Positions 46,901-56,628 of a stretch of DNA of 64,000 nucleotides are shown in pieces. The position numbers and the translations under genes are program-made. The stretch comes from Eunapius fragilis (lineage: Eukaryota; Porifera; Demospongiae; Spongillida; Spongillidae). Location: assembly GCA_963681505.1 (NCBI GenBank), contig OY811978.1, forward strand, positions 6,246,586 to 6,310,585, given 5' to 3'. Numbering within the stretch: position 1 is the first letter of the stretch; each line of letters begins with the position of its first letter. The notes beneath the pieces are model-generated. The model made no database searches. It saw nothing but the letters and a program-made list of their open reading frames with translations, and was not told the origin of the DNA.

Positions 46901-49160
46901 TACTCTCCTCCACGTGGCCATGCCCACGTGCCTCACACTTACACAATATGTATCCAATTGCAACGGAGAGAGCATAGTTTCTGTCTAATTCACTATGTTC
47001 AAACGACATAAACGTTTATGCCTCTGGGGGATTAAGTCTATATACATCCTGCTTATCTGTTACCAAATTGTAATATTAGCTGATGGACATTGTGTTACTT
47101 TGTACCACCTATGATCGAGCCACTAAGGGCACCATACTAGGCCTAGCCCTACTACCAGAAGGCAGCAATGGGATGGCCAAAACGAGATATAGCGTGGCAT
47201 TCGGTAGCGCGGTGTTGTCAGGTGTGTTGGACCACCTTTGTGGCATTGCCTAGCTGGTACTTAGTACTTAGGGTAAAAGTTTTATTAATCAACTACACAG
47301 CTGGATGTACTGGGTAGCTTTTATTGCATCATTGACATCATATTTTGGCCAATTGGCCAGCCGCAATTGATTTGATCTGGTCCTTTTATACTACATTTCC
47401 CCCTTTAAAAATAATCCCCTATGGATAATGTTTAAAAAATATTGATTAAATAACTTAATTACACTGAAATGTTTCTACTTTGCTTGCATGCTCACAAAGA
47501 TTAAGGCATGGGTGAAATGGCAAATGAACCAACCTTTTTTGAATTCCAACTGGTTGATCCATTCTAGGCCATTTTTTTTAGCAAGAATAGATAGAGGATT
47601 GTTTGTATCGTATTTTTAACTGTTGTGGATATACCTTTGGGTACCTAGTATATTTCTTTATCCAATTGCCGGACCAGTAAGCATATATCAACAAACTATG
47701 GTTCAAAAGAAGGCTACTGCTATCTATGATTTTGTCGTTTGGGAGGAGGAGGTTGACTAGTGCAGTTAAGAAACAACCGTACGTATCAGAGGCGGTATGT
47801 TGAGATGCACGTTTTCCTTTTGTCAATGTGCCTCGAGTATTATTCATTGCACCCCCCCAAACCAAAAACGCATTCACCATGGTTCAACTAATAGAATGCC
47901 TAGAAACCCCTTGGCATGTCGTCCGGCAATGCCAATATACATTTCCCTTAAGGTCCTATGCGGCCGCTTTGAGCCGTACGTGAGCCTCAGCTGCTCCAGT
48001 AACTTGGTTTTCGGAACCTTCTGGAATGTGCTGGCCTCAGTGCGTTCTGCCTCAGCTAGCCTCTCCTCCAGCAAGGTGATGTGACAGTAGTTTTACTGTA
48101 TTCGATTCTGACAAAATGCGGCGGTCGGGCAACGTTGATACACATTGTAACAACAAAAAATAGTCCTTTTAAACAACTGAACTAGTGATAGATACATATG
48201 GCGGGTAGGCTTATCTCTAGTTACATATTGATTGTTGAAATGCAACAGCTGTCATTACCAATTGAAACCAAGTAACGTATTCAAGTATGTCATGCAGTAT
48301 GTTATTGTATTGTAAGATGAAATAAAAATAAACACCCTTGCCTTAATCTACTGAGTGGTCTGCTTCTTGTCAGCATTCTGGTCCATCAGTGTGGCAGTAT
48401 ATTGATTCAGGGGCTAGAAGCGTCTTGACTGGGTGTGGGTAGCTTCTTTGCAACCTGGAGAAAGTGTGTTGTGCTTCATTTGCCCTATGGAATTTGTATT
48501 ATTGTGCTAATTATTATTCATGCATTTTAGTCGATGTCTTCACACTGTGCCTGCAAAAATAATGTCCATTCTACTAACCGCCCTGCATGTAGGATGCTAT
48601 ACTTTGTTGATTGCGAAGTTATCCAACTTTTCGTAGATTCAGAATCATATTTAACATCTGTGTCTCAATGAACATTTAGAATTGTATTATACTTCTTGCC
48701 TTTGTGGGGGCAGTTTGTAATCTACATAATTTTGTGTGCACAAATTAAGATGGCATTATCGCACCGTAATGTAATTCTAAGGAACTATTATAAAAATTGC
48801 AGAGTTGACTCCTGTGTAGTTAGCTTATAAGATGCAAGCCTTTGTGTAAATATATAATTATGCTTTTGTATTGTTTTGTCTGTAGAACAAGAGCAGACTC
48901 TTGCTGATGCGTTTGAATACGTGATGTATGGCAAGATCTACAGAATAGAGGGAGATGATGGGCCTAGTGATAGTGGAAGATTGTGAGTGGCTTGGTATAT
49001 CAAAGGTACCAAATTTACCGATTGAACTTTTTTTTTACACAGAGCTGCCTACATATCGTATGGTGGACTGCTAATGAGACTGCAAGGAGATGCCAGCAAC
49101 TTGCATGGATTTGAAGTTGACAAAAATGTATACTTACTGATGAAAAAGGTTGCATTCTAA
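37912..49160 (+). CDS. POLR2H: POLR2H, RNA polymerase subunit RPB8/RPABC3 (4 exons, 149 aa)
   Basis: Shared small subunit of RNA polymerases I, II and III; an OB-fold nuclear protein. Exons: 37912-37984, 38048-38209, 48886-48982, 49043-49160; sum 450 nt including TAA, giving 149 residues against about 150 in human. All introns are GT-AG with consistent phases. Diagnostic segments: [91 protein letters not shown]. Introns 1 and 3 are about 60 bp, but intron 2 is 10.7 kb and hosts at least four retroelement fossils. It is divergent from GPR89 with 74 bp between start codons. No coding damage is visible, so splicing across the large intron must work if this is the only copy. Confidence 0.96.
38210..38950. 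other. Start of POLR2H intron 2, no gene
   Basis: Intronic sequence with a poly-G tract (around 38325-38336) and no recognisable coding or repeat family. Confidence 0.5.
39000..40560 (-). mobile_element. Tyrosine-recombinase retroelement fossil (DIRS/Ngaro-like), copy 1
   Basis: A broken element on the minus strand inside POLR2H intron 2. Recognisable parts, in element order: a gag-like coiled-coil segment (about 40503-40225) and a tyrosine recombinase (about 40180-39300) with the box-II HSLRAGG signature. A non-coding block at about 39000-39100 resembles the one beside the repeats of copy 3. No reverse transcriptase or RNase H is seen in this copy. Several breaks; moderately old, and more decayed than copy 3. 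The family copies itself through an RNA intermediate and integrates with a recombinase rather than a DDE integrase. Confidence 0.75.
40741..41300. repeat. Old single-arm relative of the palindromic element
   Basis: Landmarks of the 2089-4098 arm recur in order: atatggatgtta, aataattgatttttt, accaaattgaagctc, aaagggttaaa, aggtcacttgcca, gatactcaagg, aaaaagtttgagcatcag, cgccattttt, tagtggggagcagtattacgtaa. Divergence is substantial and no mirrored partner arm follows. It shows that the family had at least two periods of activity. Confidence 0.6.
41490..41659. repeat. 170-bp hairpin element
   Basis: GCTACAAAGTGGAGTCGTAGC and cctgctgcaattg at the left are mirrored by caattgcagcaagctacgactccactttgttgctgtagc at the right. 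Likely a small MITE in the POLR2H intron. Confidence 0.65.
41940..43420 (-). mobile_element. Tyrosine-recombinase retroelement fossil, copy 2 (RT and RNase H part)
   Basis: A broken minus-strand fragment. Parts seen: a reverse transcriptase core with a YLDDG motif (about 43300) and an RNase H region ([13 protein letters not shown] near 42800, [14 protein letters not shown] near 42450) followed by the conserved region that precedes the recombinase in DIRS-type elements. No recombinase or gag is attached to it here. Several breaks; old. It lies upstream (in element sense) of copy 1 but is separated from it by other repeats, so it is treated as a separate insertion. Confidence 0.75.
43470..43870 (-). 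mobile_element. Ty3/gypsy-type LTR retrotransposon scrap (integrase N-terminal region)
   Basis: A short, broken minus-strand remnant carrying the zinc-binding (HHCC-type) end of an integrase, recognisable by [18 protein letters not shown] and the following LPDYPWQ stretch. No LTRs, gag or reverse transcriptase of this family were found next to it. Old. It abuts the outer repeat of the neighbouring tyrosine-recombinase element. Confidence 0.6.
43922..44013. repeat. Repeat B2 (~92 bp) of the retroelement
   Basis: Begins ctctctcctattgcctcc and ends gacacctaaca; matches B1 at about 44494-44586 with a handful of differences. Confidence 0.85.
44308..44492. repeat. Repeat A2 (185 bp) of the retroelement
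   Basis: Begins gttttccaggtgtcacgtgc and ends aaacgttta; matches 46835-47019 with only a few differences. Contains two cacgtg/acgtgg-type motifs. Confidence 0.9.
44494..44586. repeat. Repeat B1 (~92 bp) of the retroelement
   Basis: Direct repeat of 43922-44013, placed between the recombinase frame and repeat A2, as expected for the split-repeat plan. Confidence 0.85.
44611..46104 (-). CDS. Tyrosine recombinase frame of retroelement copy 3 (497 codons)
   Basis: Open frame belonging to the element fossil above. The C-terminal ~330 residues form a tyrosine recombinase: an N-terminal SAM-like region from [17 protein letters not shown], box I arginine in [11 protein letters not shown], box II HSLRAGG (His at residue 445), then RHGRWRS and the likely nucleophile Tyr 480 in KDGYV. 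The first ~170 residues include a short piece of RT-region sequence. The family resolves circular DNA intermediates into the genome by strand exchange at the split repeats. Treated as part of a broken element, not a host gene. Confidence 0.85.
   Translation of the reverse strand: MSKGVECTEDTCLGVKGECKGYGGVDLKKGDSSLPHHGEYPTVKGRLHSCIRFWREELCAPHWVLNTLEQGYVLPFTSVPAPFFHTNQHSAIVNAEFVNAELVAGGYVKRVEQKPTVCSPLSVVVNGVGKKRLVVNLKHVNRYLTVQKFKYEDLRAAMLLFKPDVMSVGVWPLLKDLEDPELRRLAQSLPATVLRSRADSTSKKYLRAYQRWKTWAEARHEVPAFPVQAVHLALYLQHLSESVQPKTAAEEAVHALSWLHEVAGLESVGSMPIVQATLSGLRRVLAKPKTRKEPITADMLKAMVVSVGSDPSQTEVRLLSMCLIAFAGFLRCDELIKLKCSDITINSESMVINVASSKTDQYREGSSLIVARTRTETCPVSMLEKYFAMGGLCHMSHAKVFRGITKTKTGEKLQKSGGLSYSRAREILLEKIKAMGWDPSQFGMHSLRAGGATAAANAGVPDRLFKRHGRWRSDTAKDGYVKDSVEKRLEVSKHLGL
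46330..46833 (-). CDS. Gag-like frame of retroelement copy 3
   Basis: Open frame of 167 codons starting [16 protein letters not shown], rich in Glu, Lys, Ala and Gln and predicted coiled-coil, with the segment [12 protein letters not shown] that recurs in copy 1 ([11 protein letters not shown]). A nucleic-acid-binding CCHC knuckle ([14 protein letters not shown]) is encoded further downstream in the element. The role would be RNA packaging. Part of a broken element. Confidence 0.7.
   Translation of the reverse strand: MSDHESDGERTTAVEKSTAGPSSDLTARMDLMLQAMQQMREEMKAGQEETALKLARSAKRDPYSFRRKGNKIICEDVEDQFQSAAASISRAEKGVGKEALSRAKEAVEKGIELLSRRKKLIKLADCSKAGWALVEEYVEDDLAEDSEDERRIEKAEQAAERKMAKRK
46835..47019. 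repeat. Repeat A1 (185 bp) of the retroelement
   Basis: Direct repeat of 44308-44492. It ends immediately before the gag-like start codon (complement of 46831-46833), so it is likely to hold the element's promoter. Confidence 0.9.
47020..48480. other. POLR2H intron 2, distal part
   Basis: No host exon. A minus-strand open frame at 47874-48074 (containing [19 protein letters not shown]) has coding-like composition and may be a transposon scrap, but I do not recognise the family. The rest shows no recognisable structure. Confidence 0.4.
48415..48850. repeat. Dispersed repeat, copy 1
   Basis: Shares phrases in order with 55060-55480: attattcatgca, cctgcaaaa.aa, atttctactaa-type, catgtaggatgctat, gtctcaatgaacatt, gactcctgtgtagtt.gcttataagatgc. 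Its left part (agcttctttgcaacctggagaaag) recurs near the window end at about 63880. Family unassigned. Confidence 0.5.
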
Positions 49161-49665
49161 ATAGCTCACTTTTTTGTGTTGCATCTGTGTTGTTATATGT
49201 AAAAAGTGTCATTGTGGTATATTATACATTTAATTCTATTTTTTTTAATTGTGTGTTGATCTGTAAGTCTGTTCCTTCTGCCACCTGCCCCCCAATTGTT
49301 ACCTCTACAGAGAACCTGGCACTGGCCGCTGAAGTACCATGGGCTGATGGGCAACCACACAATCTATTTTTATTGAACTCATTACTTTTTACATAACTAA
49401 ACTACATAACTAAACTATTATTGGTATCCTGTCGAAAAAATGCCACACAAAAATTCCGACCGTAATATGCAAAAAATGCCGGTTATATTTTTAACCGTCA
49501 CGATAGTTTAATTTGGTCCAACGCACAAGGAAGCGGTGGAAGATGAGGAAAGGCGAGACACACAAATTGGAACGCAATAACTAAGTACGACGGTTCGAGT
49601 GCAACACCCGTACGCTCTGGATTGCAAAAGACAGCAACGAATCAGCCAAGTTAGCGATGCCTGCT

Positions 49666-52474
49666 CAGTGGCGCATACAGGATTTAATGAAAGGGGGGGG
49701 GGGGGGGGGGCCCTCCCGCGCGAAGCGCGGAAGATTTTGGGGGATACAAATATATGCATGCACGACATGGATAACATGATCATGCATAAATCTTCAAAGG
49801 TAGGGGTGGATAAACTGAGGAAGAAATCGGAACTCGGAACCTGGGGATCGAAGCATGCTCTAATATCATTGGCATTGAATTGTATAGGAGAAATGTATCA
49901 TATTAAAATGCACAGTGATTTAGTCCAAAAACAATGAAACTTGATACATTCTTCCTGGATGTGCTTGGCCAAATGAAAGCTTTGCAGACTTCTTCAACTG
50001 GAATTCGTTCACAGTAGTGCATAGCTATTATTGCAAGATCACTGAGACGCTGCTCTGTCATTATGGACCTTGTGCATGTCTTGATCCTTTTCATCAAGCT
50101 GAAGGAGCGTTCAGCCTCAGCACTTGAGATTGGCAGTGTACATCCAATTAAAAGAAGACGATGGATGTTAGGAAATGAGTCTCTGTCACATGCACTTAGT
50201 GATTGAAGAAGATTATTTGGAATGGTCTGCTTTTTATTTCCATTCAACGTTTTAGTTTTCCACAATCCTTCCCATCGCCTAACTTCACTTGGAAGGGACT
50301 TTGGGAAAGGTAGATCAATTTCCCATTTTAACAGGTTATTTAAGATATTGTCAGGCTGCATGGATGTGGTGACCAGTATTGATGGCACAAGGCTAAAAAG
50401 ACAACGTGTGAGATGTGCTTCCCCTCTAAATCGCTCCTCCATCCGTCCACAGAAATAGTCTAAAAATGGAATGGCAACAGTTCTTTTGTAATGCTCCATT
50501 GGGCTGCTACTAGGTGTGTTGCTTCTATTTCTCTGAAGTGTGGTTAGTCGAGGAACAGATTCTGTAGCTCCTGCTTCATTTGCCAATTTAAGGACCTCAT
50601 CATACCATGATTCAAAAACTGTATCAATCGTTGTCCTTGTTGATTCGAGGGACTTCATTACATCATCTATCATTGCATATGCCTCTAGCACATCTTGATC
50701 GTGCTTCTGCAATTTTACTGAAAGAACCTTTACTATGTCCAAAGTGTTCTTGGTAATAATAAACACTGCAATGTATTGAAACATTGTTAGTGCAGCCATC
50801 ATTCCTTGGGCCTTTACTAATGTATCCCTATCCCAATCCCAAGTATCATTTGTGCCTAACTGAGGATGTTGATGTGGGTGAAGCATGGCATCCAAAAATG
50901 TTACAAATGCCACATACATTTCAAGAAACACCTCAAAGCAAGTGTGCCTTTCCACCCACCTTGTTTTGCACAGTCCCACTAGTTTAGTTCGTGAACATGT
51001 AGGTAAATACACTTCTAGAATTTGTTCGAAATATCTCTGCCTTTTTGCACTATTTGATAAGAAAAGAAAAGCTTCATTTATTATACCAATAAGATTGCGA
51101 ATTTCTTGAAGTTGACAAGCAGAAGCAAGTGACAGGTTTAAGCAGTGACAATAACAGTGAGTATAAAAAGCTAACATTTGGAGACACCTCTTTTATCATG
51201 GCTTGCACCCCAGCTTTTTCGGAGGACATTACTGCAGCCCCATCATAGACTTAGCCTCGGATGATTGATGGATTGAGAGAGAGAGAAACACTGGTCAGGG
51301 ATTCCAAAAGCTTACTAGCTATAACGGTGGCTGTGGCTCTTTCGAGGTGAATAAAGTCAACAAGGCATTCTTTTATGTGAGGATCGTTTGGTGTTGACAA
51401 GTTCACAAACCTCACACATACAGAGAGTATTTCCTGGTTTGAATGCCTGTCTGTGCATTCATCAGCTATAATGGTGAAAGGTAAGTTCTGACTTCGAAGC
51501 TCTCCAGTTAATTTTTCCTTTCTTTCATTGCATATATGTGAATGATATCATTTGTATGGTTTTACTTGTGTATTTTGCATTTCTTTTTGCACTGCTCAGA
51601 TGTTTTTGAAGAACACTATTCTCTTTTGCCATTAACTGCAGGGTTGCTACGAAATTTCCTCGGTTCATATCTTCATTAGTAAAATCAACTTTGTCATCCC
51701 TATGTCCTCGGAATGCTAATCCGTGCTTTGCAATGAATTCAACAGCCATTACAATTTGTCGCAGAATTTCATTATTTTCCTTCATTTGCTGGTCACTTTG
51801 TGCATTAAACGTACATCAATTCGTGAGTCAGGATTTCTGACACTAAGTAGAAATAAGTCGACTTGTTTTGTAGCATGGCAATGCATGATGCTTTTCTCAT
51901 GGCAAACAAGAATGCCATCCTTGCCAAGAGCCTTGTTGTAGGGACTCTGATATACTGTAAGAACAAGAACACCTGGTATAGCACCTTGGCTACCTCCTCT
52001 TTTTGGTTGTTCAGGGAAAAGGATGCAATGCTTACAAATTCCCCCTTCAAGGATGCTGCTGTATGAAAGCCATGGAAATTGCTCCATCCACCTGTGCTGA
52101 AATGTTACCTTCCATGTCTTTCCACCCTTAGTGACAGGGTGTGAATGAAGAGCAACACCGGTGGCAGGCTTAGTGTGACATGAAAGATATTGCATTCTTT
52201 GTGCATCTGACAACTCACTTACTAAGCGTCTCAGTGTACCCCAACAGCCTTGTGCTGCTTGCACCACTATTCCAAGGTCAACACTAGTTGCTGCAACAAC
52301 CTGCAGACCATGAGATGGACCAGCTTGTTCGTTTTGGACAGAATCGATTGAAGGAGAACTGATAGGGACAATCGCCACATGTGACTCAGCTGTTTCTATG
52401 AACTCCAAATGAGAAGGCACTACTGGCGGCTTGATCACATCCGATCGGATTTCACCATTGATTTCGCACTGCAT
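49666..52474 (-). pseudogene. Degraded hAT transposase (ZMYM1/THAP12-like type)
   Basis: Three blocks on the minus strand. 52474-51782 encodes an N-terminal TTF-type zinc finger region (WKVTFQHRWMEQFPWL, GGICKHCILFP). 51785-51180 covers the middle domain (RGHRDDKVDF, ILSVCVRFVNL, YDGAAVMSS). 51177-49903 covers the rest, ending in the hAT dimerisation motif (ISSAEAERSFSLMKRIKT). The blocks are separated by frame changes and stops, so the copy is inactive but fairly complete, roughly 800 residues. A hAT-like terminus CAGTGGCGCATACAGG lies at 49666. The matching right terminus and the 8-bp target duplication were not found. Confidence 0.8.
49693..49710. repeat. Homopolymer tract
   Basis: Poly-G run near the hAT terminus. 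Similar runs lie at 41718-41737 (G) and 53582-53602 (C). Such tracts are prone to sequencing error. Confidence 0.9.
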
Positions 52475-53168
52475 GGATTCAGCTGTAACCTTTTCTGTGG
52501 TGGGTCCACAAAATTTCTTCGCAGGGGGGTGATTGACATCTAGTGTTTCTGTCGCCCTAAAACATTATACATAGACGTAATTTATGGTGCATGGATATGG
52601 TTCCATTACAAACCACAGAAGCCACAACCTCGGCACGCAACGCATTGAGACGGATGTGTATATACGTAATGACGCTGACGTAACCTAAACAATACACTAT
52701 TACATGATTTCAAGTGGAAGGTGTAGCGGTGATGTAATCCACCCGCAGCTGTTGGGAATCTGGGTCTGGGGACGAGACTATGCAACGCCACAATTGCCAT
52801 CCCAACAGTGACAGGCAATGCTTTGTTGAACCACTGGCTACAGTAATCCTGCTTATGATGGTAAGATTTAATTCATACAGTATGAGGGTTTTTTTTACCC
52901 CCATATTACATACCCCCCTCCCAAACTTTATTATCTTGCATTACCTATAAGGACAGCTTACTCTTCCAAATTTATTGTCTGTTGTATGTAGGGGTGGTTG
53001 ACTTCCCAAACGTCATTCTTTTCCCTCCACCTCATTTCTCAAGAAAGTTGCATACAATGAAGGCATTGAAAAATCTCACTTCATTCCTAACCGTGTGAGC
53101 AAAGTCTTGGCCAAAGATTAATTATATCATAGTATTTCTGTACGTACACGTTACTGCTGACATTACAG
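52475..53168. other. Region between hAT remnant and P450 pseudogene
   Basis: No gene supported. It may include decayed upstream exons of the P450, since the first recognisable exon starts at about residue 120 of the family, but none could be identified. Confidence 0.4.
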
Positions 53169-54990
53169 GTTCATGGGGCATGGTCTGGCTACCATTGTGG
53201 ACTATGAGACATGGAAACCTCAAAAGAAACTATATAACCATACCTTCAAATGGAGGTGCTCCAATAAAACATGATGATGATGATGTAATGAGCATTTCTA
53301 AATCTGTAGCTCTCTGAAATCTTGAGTTTCTTCCCAAGTTCAATGAGTGTGTTGATACCTTCATGGAGAAGTTGAGGCCTCTTGCTGATGGGAAGACAGA
53401 AGTGGACATGAAGGAGGTATTCCATGAGGCGGCTCTGGATATCACCAGCAAGGTTGTAATGAATGTCCACTATTGGAGCCTTTTATGTACGTAGGTAAAG
53501 GAAGGGAGACCATGTTGTTGTAAGTACCTTATTAAAACACACAGCGGAGATAAAATCTTTGGGAGTTCTATTACACCACTGCCCCCCCCCCCCCCCCCCC
53601 CCTGTACTCATTTGCTTTTTTCTAGCAATAAAAGATATCATAGCGTCATTTATGTGTCACTTATTTGCCAAGAAGAATGAAATGAATGCCTTCTAAATGA
53701 GACTTCACTTTCATAGCATAGCATTGAGTGATCTAAATATCTATCATCGCTTCTTCTCCCCTCCACCCAAGGTTGCCTTTTCCTTCGACTATAAACAGGA
53801 GTGGGACTGTAAAAAGCTTGGTCTGAAGCAAGCCACCAACACCAGTTTGAGCTATCTTGCTTCTACCAGCTTTAAAGCACTCATGCGGTCTCTCTATGCT
53901 CCACTTTTCCAGGTGAATTAAAAGTACAAGGAACTGTTCAACCTTGTGTACACACTCGCCCTACACTCATACACACACCCTGCACACACACATCCTGTAC
54001 ACACACCCTGCACATGTGCACACACACACACGCACACACCTGCACATAGCTGATGCAGCATCCAGTGGAAGCAGCAATTTATCACAAGGCAATAGTGGCC
54101 ATGAGGAGGATTGGCCAGGACTGTATTGAGAAGAGGATCAAGGAAGTGACCAGTGGGAGGGGAGGAAGGTGCCCAGTGACATCCTCACGCATATACTCCA
54201 GATCTGCTGTGGGTGGGGTTATGGAGTCCATCCTACTTAACCCCCTTCCTCCACAGTGGCTGATAAAAGTGTTGAGTGGATGACTTTGTCACATTTTATG
54301 TTGCTGGTTGAACATTGGCATATACCAATTGGCATGCAAGGCTTACAATCATGTGATCCAATGCTCAGGTCAGGAGACAACAGCAAACACTCTTTCATTT
54401 GCAATAGTTCTTATTCAACAACATCCAGAGGTACTCAATCGGTATGTCTGAGTGCTTTTTTACTAGTGTTTGTTGTGCGTGTAGCATTTTTTTCTCCAAT
54501 TTTATACCACACAACACATTCAGCCTTCTCTCTGAGGTGGAGGATGTCCTTGGAAGCAGGAGGGAAGTCACAGGAGATGACCTGGACAAAATGAACAGGT
54601 GTGTACGCACCTACCATTAAATACATTAGCAAAAATTTGTTCACATGATCTTGGCCAAGATGACAAGATTTTTTATTTTGTTTATTAATAAAACTGAAAC
54701 TATAACACCTGTGTAATTGAGATTTATACATGATCAAGTTGTCCATTCTAGCTATGGGTTTTATTCAAAATGTGCTCAAATCTAATAGACAGAAATGCAT
54801 GTGGCAATGAAATTTATACCACCCATAGATTAAAATTCCTCCTGACTCTGATGGCTATGTGCTCATTGTGGGGAACTTTTCTTCTCAGACCAGGCCCATT
54901 TTTCTACTTTCCATTCAGTCTAGGCCATCGCTCCTGGATGTTACTGTGCACTTTAGCACAATCATTGGCATTTATGGCAATGCTTATGTT
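53169..54990 (+). pseudogene. CYP46A1-like cytochrome P450, decayed
   Basis: CYP46A1 is an ER haem monooxygenase that 24-hydroxylates cholesterol. Recognisable exons: ~53169-53250 (FMGHGLATIVDYETWKPQKK), ~53340-53453 (FNECVDTFMEKLRPLADGK, ALDITSK), 53773-~53912 (VAFSFDYKQEWD), ~54059-54215 (KAIVAMRRIGQDCIEKRIKE), ~54260-54292 (DDFVTFYVAG), 54369-54439 (GQETTANTLSFAIVLIQQHP) and ~54523-54598 (LSEVEDVLGSRREVTGDDL). A fragment of the haem region follows at ~54880-54970 (PFSLGHRS, then Trp where the haem-ligand Cys belongs). Frames shift within exons, the ExxR helix region is not found, and the N-terminus is missing. Splice sites are mostly intact, so the decay is fairly recent. A functional paralogue elsewhere is likely. 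Confidence 0.75.
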
Positions 54991-55059
54991 CCAGCTACTC
55001 AGCTTGAGTCGTGTAGTGTTATAGAGATTACAATAACTTTGTTCTGAACTTTCTTTCAG

Positions 55060-55480
55060 TGACGTAGTCGAGATAATGGTTATTCATGCAATTAAGTAAC
55101 GTTGAAAAAGATCATACATACATGCATGCATTAATTTATGAATTCATACTACTACGCCTGCAAAATGAACATCTATTCTACCAATCTACATGTAGGATGC
55201 TATCCTAAGATTTACAAGATATTAACTTTTATCCAAAGTAATTGGTAAACGAATCATACACACGTAGATTACTACTTCTATGTCTCAAAGAACATTACGC
55301 TTAAAACTGTCAATCTCATTTGTACATGTAATCCGCATAAAGATTGCAATTTAAACAACAGAAGCCAGACACAGTGGCCCAATGAAAGATGCGCTGTGTG
55401 TACAGAAAAATGCATGGCCAATAGTTGTACGTTTCATTGACTCCTGTGTGGTTTGCTTATAAGATGCCCTTGTATAAAAA
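55060..55480. repeat. Dispersed repeat, copy 2
   Basis: Diverged copy of the repeat at 48415-48850, in the same orientation. No coding content. Confidence 0.5.
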
Positions 55481-55584
55481 ATCCTGTTGTTATATAATTA
55501 CTATACAATTTATTATTAATTTACAAATACAACAGGGGGAGTCAAACCTAACTAGCCTACTGTTAAACAAACAAAATCAGCCAC

Positions 55585-56628
55585 TTAAAGTTTGCTTTCT
55601 TCCTGAAGGTCAACTATAACCTTTCCAATACTCTGAGATGAATACAGGTAGTCAACAGCATCAAACACAGAGTTAATACCTTTAAATGACCTCCCTGTGG
55701 AGCTTTGAGATCCCATGTCAACACATGACTGGAGTTTGTTTGCCAGGCACAGCTCAGATAGCCTGGTTACATGCTTTGGTACCATTCGGTGGTGGTTATT
55801 CAAGAAAAATCCACTAATGGTTGCTGATTTCTGCAGCAGAATTTGAAACACTGGTAGTGTTGGCCTTGACGCAAATGAAGACGACTCTTGATACCCCGAT
55901 ACAAACCCAATGATAATCAGTCTCCCTCCAACAGCAAGATTTTTAATGCATGTGTTGAGCATGTCACCACCCACCGATTCATAGACCACATCTACTCCCT
56001 GAGGGTACTCCTCCTTGAGCACTGTGGCTAAGCTTTCTGTCTTGTAGTTCACAGGGCGATCACACCCCAATTTTTTTAGGAAGTCAACTTTCGTATCAGA
56101 CGAGCAGGTTCCGATGACGTAGCAGCCGGCCAGTTTGGCCAGTTGAACCGCGAACTGCCCAGTGCCTCCAGCAGCCGCTGTGACGAGTACCTTGTCTCCT
56201 GGCTTCAGTTTCCCCATAAGTTCAAGGCTGATAGAAGCTGTGCTACCACTCACAAGCAGTGGTACAAAGTCAGGACGAAGACTTGGAAGCGGAATAAGAC
56301 GTTTGGTTGGAACCGCTATATATTCGCTGAAAGCACCATATTGCATAAAGCCAACAGGCGCCCCTAGCTTAACGTCAGTGCAGTTAGTACCCACACTGAC
56401 AACCTCACCAACGGCTTCGAAGCCAGTGTCAAATGGTGGTGTAATTCCTGCTATGTATCTTCCGGCTGTAAAGTTGATATCGGATGCATTTATACCAACA
56501 TACCGATTGCGAACAAGCACCTCGTCTGGGCCTGGTCGAGGGGTTTCAGTCATCTTTACCTGCACGCATTCTCTGAAACGGTTGCTGAGAGATACCGCTA
56601 CGAGCTTCTTGCAACTGCGTGGAATCAT
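55585..56628 (-). CDS. PTGR3: PTGR3 / ZADH2, prostaglandin reductase 3 (347 aa)
   Basis: NAD(P)H-dependent medium-chain oxidoreductase of the quinone-reductase group, which in mammals reduces 15-keto-prostaglandins. Single exon; human is about 377 residues, most of the difference probably lying in the N-terminal extension. Residues ~25-130 are the GroES-like catalytic fold (NRYVGINASDINFTAGRY, GFEAVGEVVSVG). Residues ~140-330 are the Rossmann cofactor fold with AAAGGTGQFA at 151-160 and GVDVVYESVGGDM. The structural and catalytic zinc ligands of true alcohol dehydrogenases are absent, as usual for this family. The frame is intact. It is divergent from FDXACB1 with 80 bp between start codons. 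Physiological substrate in this organism unknown. Confidence 0.95.
   Translation of the reverse strand: MIPRSCKKLVAVSLSNRFRECVQVKMTETPRPGPDEVLVRNRYVGINASDINFTAGRYIAGITPPFDTGFEAVGEVVSVGTNCTDVKLGAPVGFMQYGAFSEYIAVPTKRLIPLPSLRPDFVPLLVSGSTASISLELMGKLKPGDKVLVTAAAGGTGQFAVQLAKLAGCYVIGTCSSDTKVDFLKKLGCDRPVNYKTESLATVLKEEYPQGVDVVYESVGGDMLNTCIKNLAVGGRLIIIGFVSGYQESSSFASRPTLPVFQILLQKSATISGFFLNNHHRMVPKHVTRLSELCLANKLQSCVDMGSQSSTGRSFKGINSVFDAVDYLYSSQSIGKVIVDLQEESKL

Larger units (their letters stand above)
43922..47019 (-). mobile_element. Tyrosine-recombinase retroelement fossil, copy 3, with split direct repeats
   Basis: The best-preserved copy. In element (minus-strand) order: repeat A1 (47019-46835), gag-like coiled-coil frame from 46833, a CCHC zinc knuckle near 46200-46150, a short N-terminal RT-region segment, a tyrosine recombinase, repeat B1 (about 44586-44494), repeat A2 (44492-44308) and repeat B2 (about 44013-43922). 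A copies are 185 bp and B copies about 92 bp, both highly similar. The A1-ORFs-B1-A2-B2 order is the split-direct-repeat plan known from Ngaro/PAT-type elements. The RT core and RNase H are not seen, so this copy looks broken or dependent on others. The closely similar repeats suggest moderate to young age. Confidence 0.85.

Noticed and set aside
48886-49160. Last POLR2H exons as an independent pseudogene
   Set aside because: Phase and sequence continue exactly from exon 2 at 38209, and the total length equals the family length.
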